Below, one piece after another: positions 46,596-54,456 of a stretch of DNA of 64,000 nucleotides. Under the pieces are notes generated by a model. That model did not search any database. It was not told the origin of the DNA and saw nothing but the letters and a program-made list of their open reading frames with translations. Positions within the stretch are counted from its first letter, which is position 1; the number at the start of each line of letters is the position of its first letter. The position numbers and the translations under genes were made by a program. The DNA comes from Aggregicoccus sp. 17bor-14. Lineage in GTDB: Bacteria > Myxococcota > Myxococcia > Myxococcales > Myxococcaceae. Where the stretch lies: positions 186,001-250,000 of the forward strand of contig NZ_VJZZ01000003.1 of assembly GCF_009659535.1 (NCBI RefSeq). Reading direction: 5' to 3'.

Positions 46596-47676
46596 CCCAT
46601 CGACTGAGACCCCCGCAGCACCGGCCCGCGCGCCCAGCGCGGGCCTCCCCATCAAGGAAGCACTCGGCAAGGTCGTCTGCCGGCGAGACCTGACCCGCGA
46701 GGAGATGGCCCACGTCATGGGCCAGCTGCTCGCCGGCGAGGCCACGCCTGCGCAGGTGGCGTCGTTCGCCACGGCGCTGCGCATGAAGGGCGAGACCGAG
46801 GACGAGCTGCTCGGAGCGGCCGAGGCCATGCGCGCCTGCGCCGCGCGGCTCAGCCCCTCGGCCGAGATCGTGCTGGACACCTGCGGCACCGGGGGTGACG
46901 GCGCGCACACCTTCAACATCTCCACGGCCGTGGCCTTCGTGGCCGCGGGCGCGGGCGTCACCGTGGCGAAGCACGGCAACCGCGCGGTGAGCAGCCGCTG
47001 CGGCAGTGCGGACGTGCTCGCCGCGCTGGGGCTCACCCTGGAGCGTCCCCACGCGGACGTGACCCGGGACATCGACACGCACGGGCTGGGCTTCCTCTTC
47101 GCGCCCAGCCACCACTCCGCGCTGCGCCACGTGGCGCAGGCTCGGCGCGAGCTGGGCTTCCACTCGGTGTTCAACCTGCTCGGGCCGCTCACCAACCCCG
47201 CGGGCGCGCGCTACCAGCTGCTCGGCACCTTCGCCGGGGAGCGGGTGGAGCAGACGGCGCGCGTGCTGGGGCGGCTGGGCAGCCGGCGCGCCTGGGTGGT
47301 GCACGGGCACGACGGGCTGGACGAGCTGTCGCCCTGTGGGCCCAGCGACGTGGCGGAGCTCGGCGAGGACGGGCGCGTGCGGCTGTTCACGCTGCGCCCC
47401 GAGGACGCAGGGCTGCGCCCCGTGCCGCCCGAGAGCATCAAGGGCGGTGACGCGGCGGAGAACGCGCAGCGGCTGCGCGCCCTGCTGCGGGGCGAGGAGC
47501 GCGACAGCGGCGTGCGCACCGCGGTGCTGCTCAACGCGGCGGCGGCGCTCGTCGTCGTGTCCAAGGCGGTGGACCTGAAGGACGGCGTCGCCCGGGCGGC
47601 GCACGCCATCGACTCGGGCGCCGCGGCGGCGAAGCTGCAGGCGCTCGTCTCCGGAAGCGGAGGCCCCACCCCATGA
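46555..47676 (+). CDS. trpD: Anthranilate phosphoribosyltransferase
   Basis: 373 residues. DTCGTGGDGAHTFNIST, KHGNRAVSSRCGSADVL and FNLLGPLTNPA identify TrpD, which transfers phosphoribose from PRPP to anthranilate. The homologous part begins about residue 33 (IKEALGKVVCRRDL). The only ordinary start codon before it in frame is GTG 46555, which lies inside the leader ORF in another frame, with AGGA eight bases upstream. The resulting Ala/Pro-rich extension is encoded over a strong hairpin. It overlaps trpC by four bases (ATGA). Confidence 0.95.
   Translation: MRTTSSAAGVGVASPSTETPAAPARAPSAGLPIKEALGKVVCRRDLTREEMAHVMGQLLAGEATPAQVASFATALRMKGETEDELLGAAEAMRACAARLSPSAEIVLDTCGTGGDGAHTFNISTAVAFVAAGAGVTVAKHGNRAVSSRCGSADVLAALGLTLERPHADVTRDIDTHGLGFLFAPSHHSALRHVAQARRELGFHSVFNLLGPLTNPAGARYQLLGTFAGERVEQTARVLGRLGSRRAWVVHGHDGLDELSPCGPSDVAELGEDGRVRLFTLRPEDAGLRPVPPESIKGGDAAENAQRLRALLRGEERDSGVRTAVLLNAAAALVVVSKAVDLKDGVARAAHAIDSGAAAAKLQALVSGSGGPTP
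46575..46645 (+). promoter_or_regulatory. Candidate trp attenuator structures
   Basis: Two hairpins follow each other. The first pairs 46575-46582 (GGCTGGCG, containing the first Trp codon) with 46590-46597 (CGCTAGCC, containing the leader stop) through eight pairs, one of them G-U; the second Trp codon is in its loop. The second is a perfect 9-bp stem, GGCCCGCGC (46623-46631) with GCGCGGGCC (46637-46645), loop GCCCA. Ribosome stalling at the Trp codons would block the first. The second has no U-run and lies in trpD coding sequence, so it may act on translation or RNA stability instead of termination. Confidence 0.5.
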
Positions 47677-48464
47677 CCCCGTCGACCTCCCCCACCGTGG
47701 ACCTGCTCGCCGCCATCTTCGCCCGCAAGCGCGAGCAGCTGGCCCACCGCGCCCCGCTCCAGGCGCCGCGCGCCGTCCCCGCGCGCCGCCCCTTCCTCGA
47801 GGCCCTCACCTCCCCGCGCGCCCACGTGCACGTGATTGCGGAGGTGAAGCGCAAGAGCCCCAGCGGGGGCCTCTTCCCGCACCCGGACCTGGTGGCGGTG
47901 GCGCGCGCGTACGCGGCCGCGGGCGCGAGCGCGCTCAGCGTGCTCACGGACGCGGAGGACTTCGGGGGCAGCCCCGAGGACCTCCTGGCCATCCGCGAGG
48001 CCGTGGCGCTGCCCGTCCTGCGCAAGGACTTCCTCTGCGCCCCGCAGGAGGTGCAGGAGAGCGCGGCGCTCGGCGCGGACGCGGTGCTGCTCATCGCAGA
48101 CGCGCTCGAGGACGCGCTGCTGCAGGAGATGCTGCACGCGGCGCGCGAGGCGCGGGTGGATGCGCTCGTGGAGGCGCACACCCTGCAGCACGCCGAGCGC
48201 GCGCTCGCGGCCGGGGCGCTGCTCGTGGGCATCAACAACCGCAACCTCGCCACCCTGCGCACCGACACGGCCACGGCGCTGCAGGTGCTGCCGGGGCTGG
48301 TGGGCCGGGCGCGCGGGCTCGTGGCGGAGAGCGGGCTGCGCACGCGCGAGGACTTCGCGGCGGCGCGCGCCGCGGGCGCCCACGCGGTGCTGGTGGGCGA
48401 GTCGCTGCTGCGCGACGCGGACCCGGGCCGCGCGCTCTCGCGCCTGCTCGGAGGTGCATCTTGA
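47673..48464 (+). CDS. trpC: Indole-3-glycerol phosphate synthase
   Basis: 263 residues, the usual single-domain length. [13 protein letters not shown] carries the catalytic Lys, followed by [54 protein letters not shown] and [12 protein letters not shown]. It closes the indole ring from CdRP. The gene starts within the trpD stop (ATGA) and ends in the TTGA that starts trpF. Confidence 0.97.
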   Translation: MTPSTSPTVDLLAAIFARKREQLAHRAPLQAPRAVPARRPFLEALTSPRAHVHVIAEVKRKSPSGGLFPHPDLVAVARAYAAAGASALSVLTDAEDFGGSPEDLLAIREAVALPVLRKDFLCAPQEVQESAALGADAVLLIADALEDALLQEMLHAAREARVDALVEAHTLQHAERALAAGALLVGINNRNLATLRTDTATALQVLPGLVGRARGLVAESGLRTREDFAAARAAGAHAVLVGESLLRDADPGRALSRLLGGAS

Positions 48465-49123
48465 GTGGGCTCATCAGCGGGCCCACCCGGGTGCGCGTGA
48501 AGGTGTGCGGCGTCACCCGGCTCGAGGACGCGCAGGACGCGTGGGAGGCCGGCGCGGACGCGCTGGGGCTGAACTTCTGCGCGCGCTCGCCGCGCTGCGT
48601 GTCCCCCGAGGCCGCGGCGGCGCTCGCCCGCACGCGGCCTCCCTTCGGCAGCGTGGTGGGGGTGTTCGTGGACGAGGCCCCCGCGCGCATCCGCGCGCTC
48701 GTCGCGCAGTGCGGCCTCGGCGCCGTGCAGCTGCACGGGGAGGAGCCGCCGGAGCAGTGCCGGGGCTACGGCGTCCCCGTCATCAAGGCCGTGCGCGTGC
48801 GCGGCCCCGCGGACGTGGCGCGGGCGCGCGCGTACGTGGGGGCGGGCGACGTGCGCGCGCTGCTGCTGGACGGCGCCTCGCCCGGCCAGGGCGTGGGCTT
48901 CGACTGGGCGCTGCTCGAGCCCTTGCGCGGCTGCGGGCTGCCCCTGCTCGTGGCCGGCGGCCTCACCCCCCAGAACGTGGAAGCTGCCGTGAGGGCCACG
49001 CGCCCCTACGGCGTGGACGTGGCCAGCGGCGTGGAGCGTGCGCCCGGCCTCAAGGACCCCCGCGCGGTGCGCGCCTTCGTGCGCGCCGCCCAGACCCCCT
49101 TCATGCAGGAACCCCACCCATGA
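48461..49123 (+). CDS. trpF: Phosphoribosylanthranilate isomerase
   Basis: 220 residues. [13 protein letters not shown] contains the catalytic Cys, [45 protein letters not shown] and [14 protein letters not shown] follow. It converts PRA to CdRP. It is read from TTG 48461, coupled to the trpC stop, and overlaps trpB by four bases (ATGA). Confidence 0.96.
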   Translation: MSGLISGPTRVRVKVCGVTRLEDAQDAWEAGADALGLNFCARSPRCVSPEAAAALARTRPPFGSVVGVFVDEAPARIRALVAQCGLGAVQLHGEEPPEQCRGYGVPVIKAVRVRGPADVARARAYVGAGDVRALLLDGASPGQGVGFDWALLEPLRGCGLPLLVAGGLTPQNVEAAVRATRPYGVDVASGVERAPGLKDPRAVRAFVRAAQTPFMQEPHP

Positions 49124-50346
49124 GCACGCAGAACGACCCCCAGGCCACCCCCGGCCGCTTCGGCCCCTTCGGCGGCCGCTACGTCCCCGAGACCCTCGTC
49201 CCCGCGCTGCAGGAGCTGGAGCAGGCCTACGACGCGGCCCGCCAGGACCCGCAGTTCCAGGCCCACGTGGCGCAGGTGCTGCGCGAGTTCGTGGGGCGCG
49301 AGACGCCGCTCACCCCCGCGCGCCGGCTCACCGAGGCGTGGGGCGGTGCGCAGGTGTGGCTCAAGCGCGAGGACCTGGCGCACACCGGCGCGCACAAGAT
49401 CAACAACACCGTGGGCCAGGTGCTGCTGGCCCGGCGCATGGGCAAGCGGCGCATCATCGCGGAGACGGGCGCGGGCCAGCACGGCGTGGCCACGGCCACC
49501 GCGTGCGCGCTCTTCGGCCTGCCCTGCGAGGTGTTCATGGGCGCCTCGGACGTGGAGCGCCAGGCGCTCAACGTGTTCCGCATGCGCGCGCTGGGCGCCA
49601 CCGTGCACCCGGTGGAGAGCGGCAGCCGCACCCTCAAGGACGCGATGAACGAGGCGATGCGCATCTGGGTCGCGCGCGTGCACGACACCCACTACGTCAT
49701 CGGCAGCGCGGCCGGGCCCCACCCCTTCCCCACCCTGGTGCGCGACTTCCAGTCCGTCATCGGGCGCGAGGTGCGGCGCCAGGCGCAGGAGGCCTTCGGG
49801 CGGCTGCCGGACGCGGTCATCGCGTGCATCGGCGGCGGCTCCAACGCCATCGGCGCGCTGCACCCCTTCGTGGAGGACGCGGGCGTGCGGCTGGTGGGCG
49901 TGGAGGCCGGCGGCCGCGGCCTGCACACCCGCGAGCACGGCGCCTCGCTCACCCTGGGCAGCACGGGCGTGTTCCACGGCATGCGCTCGCTCGTGCTGCA
50001 GGACGAGCACGGGCAGATCCAGGAGGCCCACTCCATCAGCGCGGGCCTCGACTACCCGGGCGTGGGCCCCGAGCTCGCGCACCTGGCGAAGGCGGGCCGG
50101 CTCGAGGTGCGCTCCGCCACGGACGAGGAGGCGCTCGCCGCCTTCTACGAGGTGAGCCGCACCGAGGGCATCCTGCCTGCCCTGGAGACCAGCCACGCCT
50201 TCGCGCGCGCCGCCGAGCTCGCGCGCGAGCTGGGCAAGGGCAAGCACCTGGTGGTGAACCTCTCGGGCCGCGGGGACAAGGACATGGGCATCATCATGAA
50301 GCACCCCATGCCGCAGGCCCCCAGCGCCGAAGGGAGGGTGCACTGA
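49120..50346 (+). CDS. trpB: Tryptophan synthase beta chain
   Basis: 408 residues. The start [17 protein letters not shown] is typical of TrpB1. The PLP lysine is in [13 protein letters not shown], the catalytic Glu is in ETGAGQHG, and the phosphate loop is [10 protein letters not shown]. The C-terminal GRGDKDM is present. It condenses indole with serine to give tryptophan. It overlaps trpF and trpA by one to four bases, consistent with a tight alpha2-beta2 complex made from one transcript. Confidence 0.98.
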   Translation: MSTQNDPQATPGRFGPFGGRYVPETLVPALQELEQAYDAARQDPQFQAHVAQVLREFVGRETPLTPARRLTEAWGGAQVWLKREDLAHTGAHKINNTVGQVLLARRMGKRRIIAETGAGQHGVATATACALFGLPCEVFMGASDVERQALNVFRMRALGATVHPVESGSRTLKDAMNEAMRIWVARVHDTHYVIGSAAGPHPFPTLVRDFQSVIGREVRRQAQEAFGRLPDAVIACIGGGSNAIGALHPFVEDAGVRLVGVEAGGRGLHTREHGASLTLGSTGVFHGMRSLVLQDEHGQIQEAHSISAGLDYPGVGPELAHLAKAGRLEVRSATDEEALAAFYEVSRTEGILPALETSHAFARAAELARELGKGKHLVVNLSGRGDKDMGIIMKHPMPQAPSAEGRVH

Positions 50347-51161
50347 TGGCGCGCTCGGAGAAGGCGCTCGGACCCCTGCAGGCCGCGTTCGCGCAGGCCC
50401 GCGCGCGCGGCGAGTGCGCGCTGGTGGGCTACGCGATGGCTGGAGACCCGGACCTCGCCGCTTCGCTCGAGGTGTTCTGCGCCATGGTGGAGGGCGGCGC
50501 GGACGTGCTGGAGCTCGGCGTCGCCTTCAGCGACCCCATCGCGGACGGGCCGGTCATCCAGGCCGCGAGCGAGCGCGCGCTGAAGGCCGGCGCCACCCTG
50601 CCCCGCGTGCTCACCGAGCTGGTGCCCGCGCTGCGCAAGCGCTGCCCGCACACGCCGCTGGTCATCATGACCTACGCGAACGTGGTGCTCGCCTACGGTG
50701 AGCAGCGCTTCGCGGAGACCGCCGCGGCCGCGGGCGTGAGCGGCGCCATCCTGCCGGACCTCCCGCCCGAGGAGAGCGGCGCCGTGCGCGACCTCTTCGA
50801 CCGCGCGGGGCTGGACCTCGTGCCGCTGTGCGCCCCCACCACGCCGCCCGCGCGCGCGCAGGGCATCGCCCGCGAGGCGCGCGGCTTCCTGTACTGCGTC
50901 TCCGTGGCGGGCGTCACCGGCATGCGCGCGGAGCTCCCGCCGGAGCTGCGCGGGCGGCTGGACCTGGTGCGCGCGGCCTCGCGCGTGCCGGTGGTGGCCG
51001 GCTTCGGCATCTCCACGGCGGAGCAGGCCGCCTCGCTCGCCGCCCACGCGGACGGGGTGGTGGTGGGCAGCGCCATCGTGCGCGCGGCCCACGCCGGGGG
51101 CCCCGCCGCGGCGCGCCAGGTGTGCGCCGAGCTCAAGCGCGGGCTGCGCCGTGCGCCCTGA
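50346..51161 (+). CDS. trpA: Tryptophan synthase alpha chain
   Basis: 271 residues. LELGVAFSDPIADGPVIQAA contains the catalytic Glu and Asp, and GAILPDLPPEES, VPLCAPTTPPAR, YCVSVAGVTGMR and VVAGFGISTAEQA are all characteristic. It splits indole-3-glycerol phosphate to indole, which passes to TrpB. The ATG (50346) shares one base with the trpB stop (TGATG). It is the last recognisable trp gene; trpE and trpG are not present in the window. Confidence 0.97.
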   Translation: MARSEKALGPLQAAFAQARARGECALVGYAMAGDPDLAASLEVFCAMVEGGADVLELGVAFSDPIADGPVIQAASERALKAGATLPRVLTELVPALRKRCPHTPLVIMTYANVVLAYGEQRFAETAAAAGVSGAILPDLPPEESGAVRDLFDRAGLDLVPLCAPTTPPARAQGIAREARGFLYCVSVAGVTGMRAELPPELRGRLDLVRAASRVPVVAGFGISTAEQAASLAAHADGVVVGSAIVRAAHAGGPAAARQVCAELKRGLRRAP

Positions 51162-51198
51162 GCGCCCGGGCCGGCCGATTGCAGTGGAGGAGCAGCGT

Positions 51199-51669
51199 AT
51201 GTCCGATTACCACGTCCCCAAGCGCCGCCTCCCGGTGCAGCTCACCCTGGTGGGCGGCAGCCGCGTGCACGTGCAGCTGTTCCTCTCCGCGCGCGCCAGC
51301 GGGCACGGCGGCGAGGAGCGGCTGGAGGACCTGCTCAACGGCCCGCACGACTTCCTGCCCGCGCAGGAGGTGGGCAGTGGTGAGACCCTCCTGATCAACC
51401 GCGCGGCGCTGGTGGTGGCGCGCGTGACCCACGGTGAGGTCACCGACCCACCGGAGGAGGTGGGCGCGGGTGCGGAGCACGCGGTGCAGGTGCACCTCCT
51501 GGACGGCAGCGTGCTCGCGGGGCGCATCTGTTACGCTCGCCCCGAATCCAGCGCCCGTCTGAGCGACTTCCTCAACGAGCCGGCCCCCTTCCTCGAGCTG
51601 CAGACTTCGGAGGGGACGGTGTTCGTGAGCAAGCGGCACGTGGCTCGCATCACCGAGGAAGCACGCTAG
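51199..51669 (+). CDS. Protein of unknown function with tandem internal repeat, upstream of the PilT-like gene
   Basis: 156 residues from ATG 51199 behind GGAGGAG. The sequence is two similar halves: VQLTLVGGSRVHVQLFL, LEDLLNGPHDFLPAQ and LLINRAALVVARV are echoed by VQVHLLDGSVLAGRICY, LSDFLNEPAPFLELQ and VFVSKRHVARITE. Each half is a small beta-rich unit of about 70 residues. The family is not known to me. It lies 9 bp before the PilT-like ATPase gene, so the two are co-transcribed and may act together. Confidence 0.75.
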   Translation: MSDYHVPKRRLPVQLTLVGGSRVHVQLFLSARASGHGGEERLEDLLNGPHDFLPAQEVGSGETLLINRAALVVARVTHGEVTDPPEEVGAGAEHAVQVHLLDGSVLAGRICYARPESSARLSDFLNEPAPFLELQTSEGTVFVSKRHVARITEEAR

Positions 51670-51678
51670 TCCCGACCC

Positions 51679-53220
51679 ATGCCCAAGCTCGACGCTGCCA
51701 TCGAAAAACTCTTCCGCCAGGGCGCCACGGAGTTCGTACTGCGCACCGGTGAGCTCCCCCAGATGCTCTCGCCCTCGGGTGCGCAGCCCGTGCTCAAGCA
51801 GAGCCTCAACAGCGCGCAGGTGATCGCGCTCATCGCCGAGCTCGCGCCGTACCCGCTGCAGGAGGCGCTGGCGCGTGAGGGGACGCAGGTGTTCAGCTAC
51901 GCGAGCACCCCGGGCCGCGTGCGCGTGCAGGTGGAGCTGGTGGGAGGCCACGTCATCGCCTCCGTGCGGCCCGAGGCCATGGCCATGGCCCCGCCGCCGA
52001 GCCCCGCGCCTGCGGCCGCGCCCGCGCCTGCGCCTGCGCCCCGGGCAGCCGCCGAGCCGGTGGCGCCGCTGCCGAACGTCGTCGTGCCGGTGGGCGAGCA
52101 GTCCCAGCGCAAGCTCCCGCCTGCCGACGCGCGCGGCGCGATGGAGTTCCTGCTCAAGGAGATGGTGAGCCGGCGCGCGAGCGACCTGCACCTCTCGAGC
52201 GATACCGGCCCCATGTTCCGCATCGACGGGGACATCTGCGCGGACCCGGCGCTGCGCCCGATGACGCCCGAGCGCCTCAAGGAGCTGCTCTGGAGCATCG
52301 CCCCGGAGCGCAACCGCGAGGAGTGGGAGCGGACCAAGGACACCGACTTCGCCCACGAGACGGCGGACGCGCGCTTCCGCGTCAACGTGTTCGCGGACCG
52401 CCGGGGCATCGGCGCGGTGCTGCGGCAGATCCCCACCAAGATCAAGAGCGCCGAGGAGCTGGGCCTGAGCTCGCACCTGCTCGAGCTCTGCCACCTCACC
52501 AAGGGCCTGGTGCTCGTCACCGGCCCCACCGGCAGCGGCAAGAGCACCACGCTCGCCGCGATGCTCGACTACGTCAACACGCACCGCTCGGACCACATCA
52601 TCACCATCGAGGACCCGATCGAGTTCGTGCACCCGAACAAGAAGTGCCTCGTGAACCAGCGCGAGATCGGCGTGCACACCCAGGGCTTCAAGAACGCGCT
52701 GCGCGCCGCGCTGCGCGAGGACCCGGACGTGGTGCTGGTGGGCGAGCTGCGCGACCTGGAGACCATCTCCATCGCCATCGAGACGGCGGAGACCGGCCAC
52801 CTGGTCTTCGGCACCCTGCACACCAACACCGCTCCCTCCACGGTGGACCGCATCATCGACCAGTTCCCCACCGACCGGCAGGCGCAGGTGCGCACCATGC
52901 TCTCCGAGAGCCTCAAGGGCGTGGTCTCGCAGACGCTGTGCAAGCGCATCGGCGGCGGGCGCGCCGCGGCGCTCGAGGTGCTGCTGGGCACCGGCAGCGT
53001 GGCGAACCTCATCCGCGAGGGGAAGACCTTCCAGCTGCCCTCCATCATGCAGACCGGCAAGGCGGCCGGCATGGTCACGCTCAACGACGCGCTCTTCGAC
53101 CTGGTGAAGCGCGGCGTGGTCGCGCCGGCGGACGCGCTGTCCAAGGCCGTGGCCAAGACCGAGTTCAAGGCCATGCTCGAGCGCGGCGGCTTCAAGCTGG
53201 AGCAGGCCGCCGCGGCCTAG
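51679..53220 (+). CDS. PilT-like type IV pilus retraction ATPase with duplicated N-terminal domain
   Basis: 513 residues, about 150 more than typical PilT. Residues about 150-513 are a complete PilT/secretion ATPase: ASDLHLSSDTGPMFRIDG, Walker A GPTGSGKST (282-290), Asp box TIEDPIEFVH, Walker B EDPDVVLVGELRD and His box TGHLVFGTLHT. The first 100 residues resemble a degenerate copy of the same N-terminal domain (EFVLRTGELPQMLSPSG, LIAELAPYPLQEAL, VRVQVELVGGHVIASV), joined through an Ala/Pro linker. It should power pilus retraction or act as a paralogous regulator of twitching. No other pil gene is adjacent. Confidence 0.92.
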   Translation: MPKLDAAIEKLFRQGATEFVLRTGELPQMLSPSGAQPVLKQSLNSAQVIALIAELAPYPLQEALAREGTQVFSYASTPGRVRVQVELVGGHVIASVRPEAMAMAPPPSPAPAAAPAPAPAPRAAAEPVAPLPNVVVPVGEQSQRKLPPADARGAMEFLLKEMVSRRASDLHLSSDTGPMFRIDGDICADPALRPMTPERLKELLWSIAPERNREEWERTKDTDFAHETADARFRVNVFADRRGIGAVLRQIPTKIKSAEELGLSSHLLELCHLTKGLVLVTGPTGSGKSTTLAAMLDYVNTHRSDHIITIEDPIEFVHPNKKCLVNQREIGVHTQGFKNALRAALREDPDVVLVGELRDLETISIAIETAETGHLVFGTLHTNTAPSTVDRIIDQFPTDRQAQVRTMLSESLKGVVSQTLCKRIGGGRAAALEVLLGTGSVANLIREGKTFQLPSIMQTGKAAGMVTLNDALFDLVKRGVVAPADALSKAVAKTEFKAMLERGGFKLEQAAAA

Positions 53221-53238
53221 CGTCCTCGAGGGTCCCGG

Positions 53239-53262
53239 GGCCCGCGCGCTCAGCGCCGGGCC
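53239..53262. terminator. Bidirectional terminator between convergent genes
   Basis: GGCCCG-C-GCGC (53239-53249, one bulged C) pairs with GCGCCGGGCC (53253-53262) around a TCA loop. It overlaps the stop codon of the convergent DUF6321-like gene and lies 18 bp after the PilT-like stop. No U-run on either side. Confidence 0.5.
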
Positions 53263-53777
53263 GTGGAGCGCTTGCGCGCCGGGGCCTTGCGCGCCGTCGT
53301 CTTGCGTCCCGGGGAGGCCGCGCGGCGCTTGCCCGCGGCGGCGCTGGCCGCGCGGCGCTTGCCGCCCGCGGCGCCCTTCCCCTTCGACTTCGTGCGCGCG
53401 TAGCGCTCGAGCAGCTGGTGGCCCTTCTGGGCGAGCTTGCGCGCGGCGGCGAGCGTGCGCGGCACGGGCTCGCCCCACGCGTGCGCGGAGAGGGCGAGCC
53501 GGGTGGGCTGCCCCTTCGCATCCAGCATGGGGCCGCGCGGGTGGGCGAAGTGGCGGCGCAGGAAGCTGCCCTTGCGCCGCAGCTTCTCCGGCGTGTCCGC
53601 CCGGCCCTGCACGCCGGGCTTGAGGTGGGCCCCCTCGGTGCGCCGGAAGTGCGCGCGCCCCGCGGCGGTGAGGCCTCCCTTGGGGTTCTTCAGCGCGCTC
53701 CCCGCGCGCTTCGTGCGGGTCTTCGCCCTGCTGCTGCTGCTCGTGCTCCGGCTCCGGCTCGCTCGACGGCTGGCCAC
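53250..53777 (-). CDS. Basic DUF6321-like protein with Lys/Arg/Ala-rich tail
   Basis: 175 residues from GTG 53777, selected because AGGAGGAG lies just upstream. The core (about 30-115) reads NPKGGLTAAGRAHFRRTEGAHL, KPGVQGRADTPEKLRRKGSFL, RRHFAHPRGPMLDAKGQPTRLA and SAHAWGEPVPRTLAAARKLAQKG, which I recognise as the DUF6321 family of small basic proteins. The tail (about 125-175) is a histone-like KRRAASAAAGKRRAA repeat that could bind nucleic acid. Function unknown. Confidence 0.72.
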   Translation of the reverse strand: MASRRASRSRSTSSSSRAKTRTKRAGSALKNPKGGLTAAGRAHFRRTEGAHLKPGVQGRADTPEKLRRKGSFLRRHFAHPRGPMLDAKGQPTRLALSAHAWGEPVPRTLAAARKLAQKGHQLLERYARTKSKGKGAAGGKRRAASAAAGKRRAASPGRKTTARKAPARKRSTARR

Positions 53778-53955
53778 GGCGCTCTCCTCCTGAAGGGGTG
53801 GGCTCGCACACCAAGGTGGCGGTGCGGGCGGCCTTCGGCAGCGAGGAGGCGTGCGAGCGCGTGCGGGTCTGGCCCTGCGCCAGCGCGAGGAGGAGCCGCG
53901 GCGCACGGCGCGCAGATCCGCGCGGCGGGGCAGCTCCGTAGCGGGGGGCCCTGCG

Positions 53956-54300
53956 CTAGTCCTCGTGCACGAGCACGGCCTCGAGCCGGTGGCCCGCGTC
54001 CGCGGGCACGTCCGTGAAGGCGAGGCCCACCTCGTAGCGCGCGGGCGCATCGGCGGGCAGCGTGACGGTCCACACCACGCGCGCCTTGCACTCCATGGAG
54101 GTTCCGTCCGGCAGGAAGAGGTCCAGCACCAGCTCGGCGCCGTCGCTCTGCTTCTCGTCCGAGTAGATGCGGGCGCCGCCGAGGCTCACGTCCAGCACCT
54201 TGTTCTTCGCCGCGAAGGACAGCCGCGCGGGGCGCGAGTACACGGGCGCCTGCAGGCGGGGGAAGCGGCGACGATCCGGGGGCGTGTCGGAGGGGCTCAC
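53956..54300 (-). CDS. PilZ-domain protein
   Basis: 114 residues from GTG 54300. The c-di-GMP-binding motifs are present: the Arg motif RRRFPRLQAPV near residue 10 and DVSLGGARIY (D/NxSxxG) near residue 38. The domain ends with a hydrophobic strand pattern (RYEVGLAFTDV). Proteins of this size often pass c-di-GMP signals to motility or polysaccharide systems. It is close to, but oriented opposite, the PilT-like gene. Confidence 0.88.
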   Translation of the reverse strand: MSPSDTPPDRRRFPRLQAPVYSRPARLSFAAKNKVLDVSLGGARIYSDEKQSDGAELVLDLFLPDGTSMECKARVVWTVTLPADAPARYEVGLAFTDVPADAGHRLEAVLVHED

Positions 54301-54417
54301 GCGCGCGATGCTACGCGAGGAGCGCGCCCCCTGTATCTCCCCCTGCCCGGCGCGGCTTCGACTGCTCGACGGAAGACGCGCCGGGTGGGAGCGAGCCCTA
54401 CTCCGGGCACTCCTCGA

Positions 54418-54449
54418 CGGCCCTGGCGGGGCTCACCCCGCCAGGGCCG
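54418..54449 (-). terminator. Terminator of the M13 peptidase gene
   Basis: A perfect 14-bp stem, CGGCCCTGGCGGGG (54418-54431) with CCCCGCCAGGGCCG (54436-54449), loop CTCA. It begins seven bases beyond the peptidase stop on the minus strand. No U-run follows. Confidence 0.75.
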
Positions 54450-54456
54450 CGGGGCA

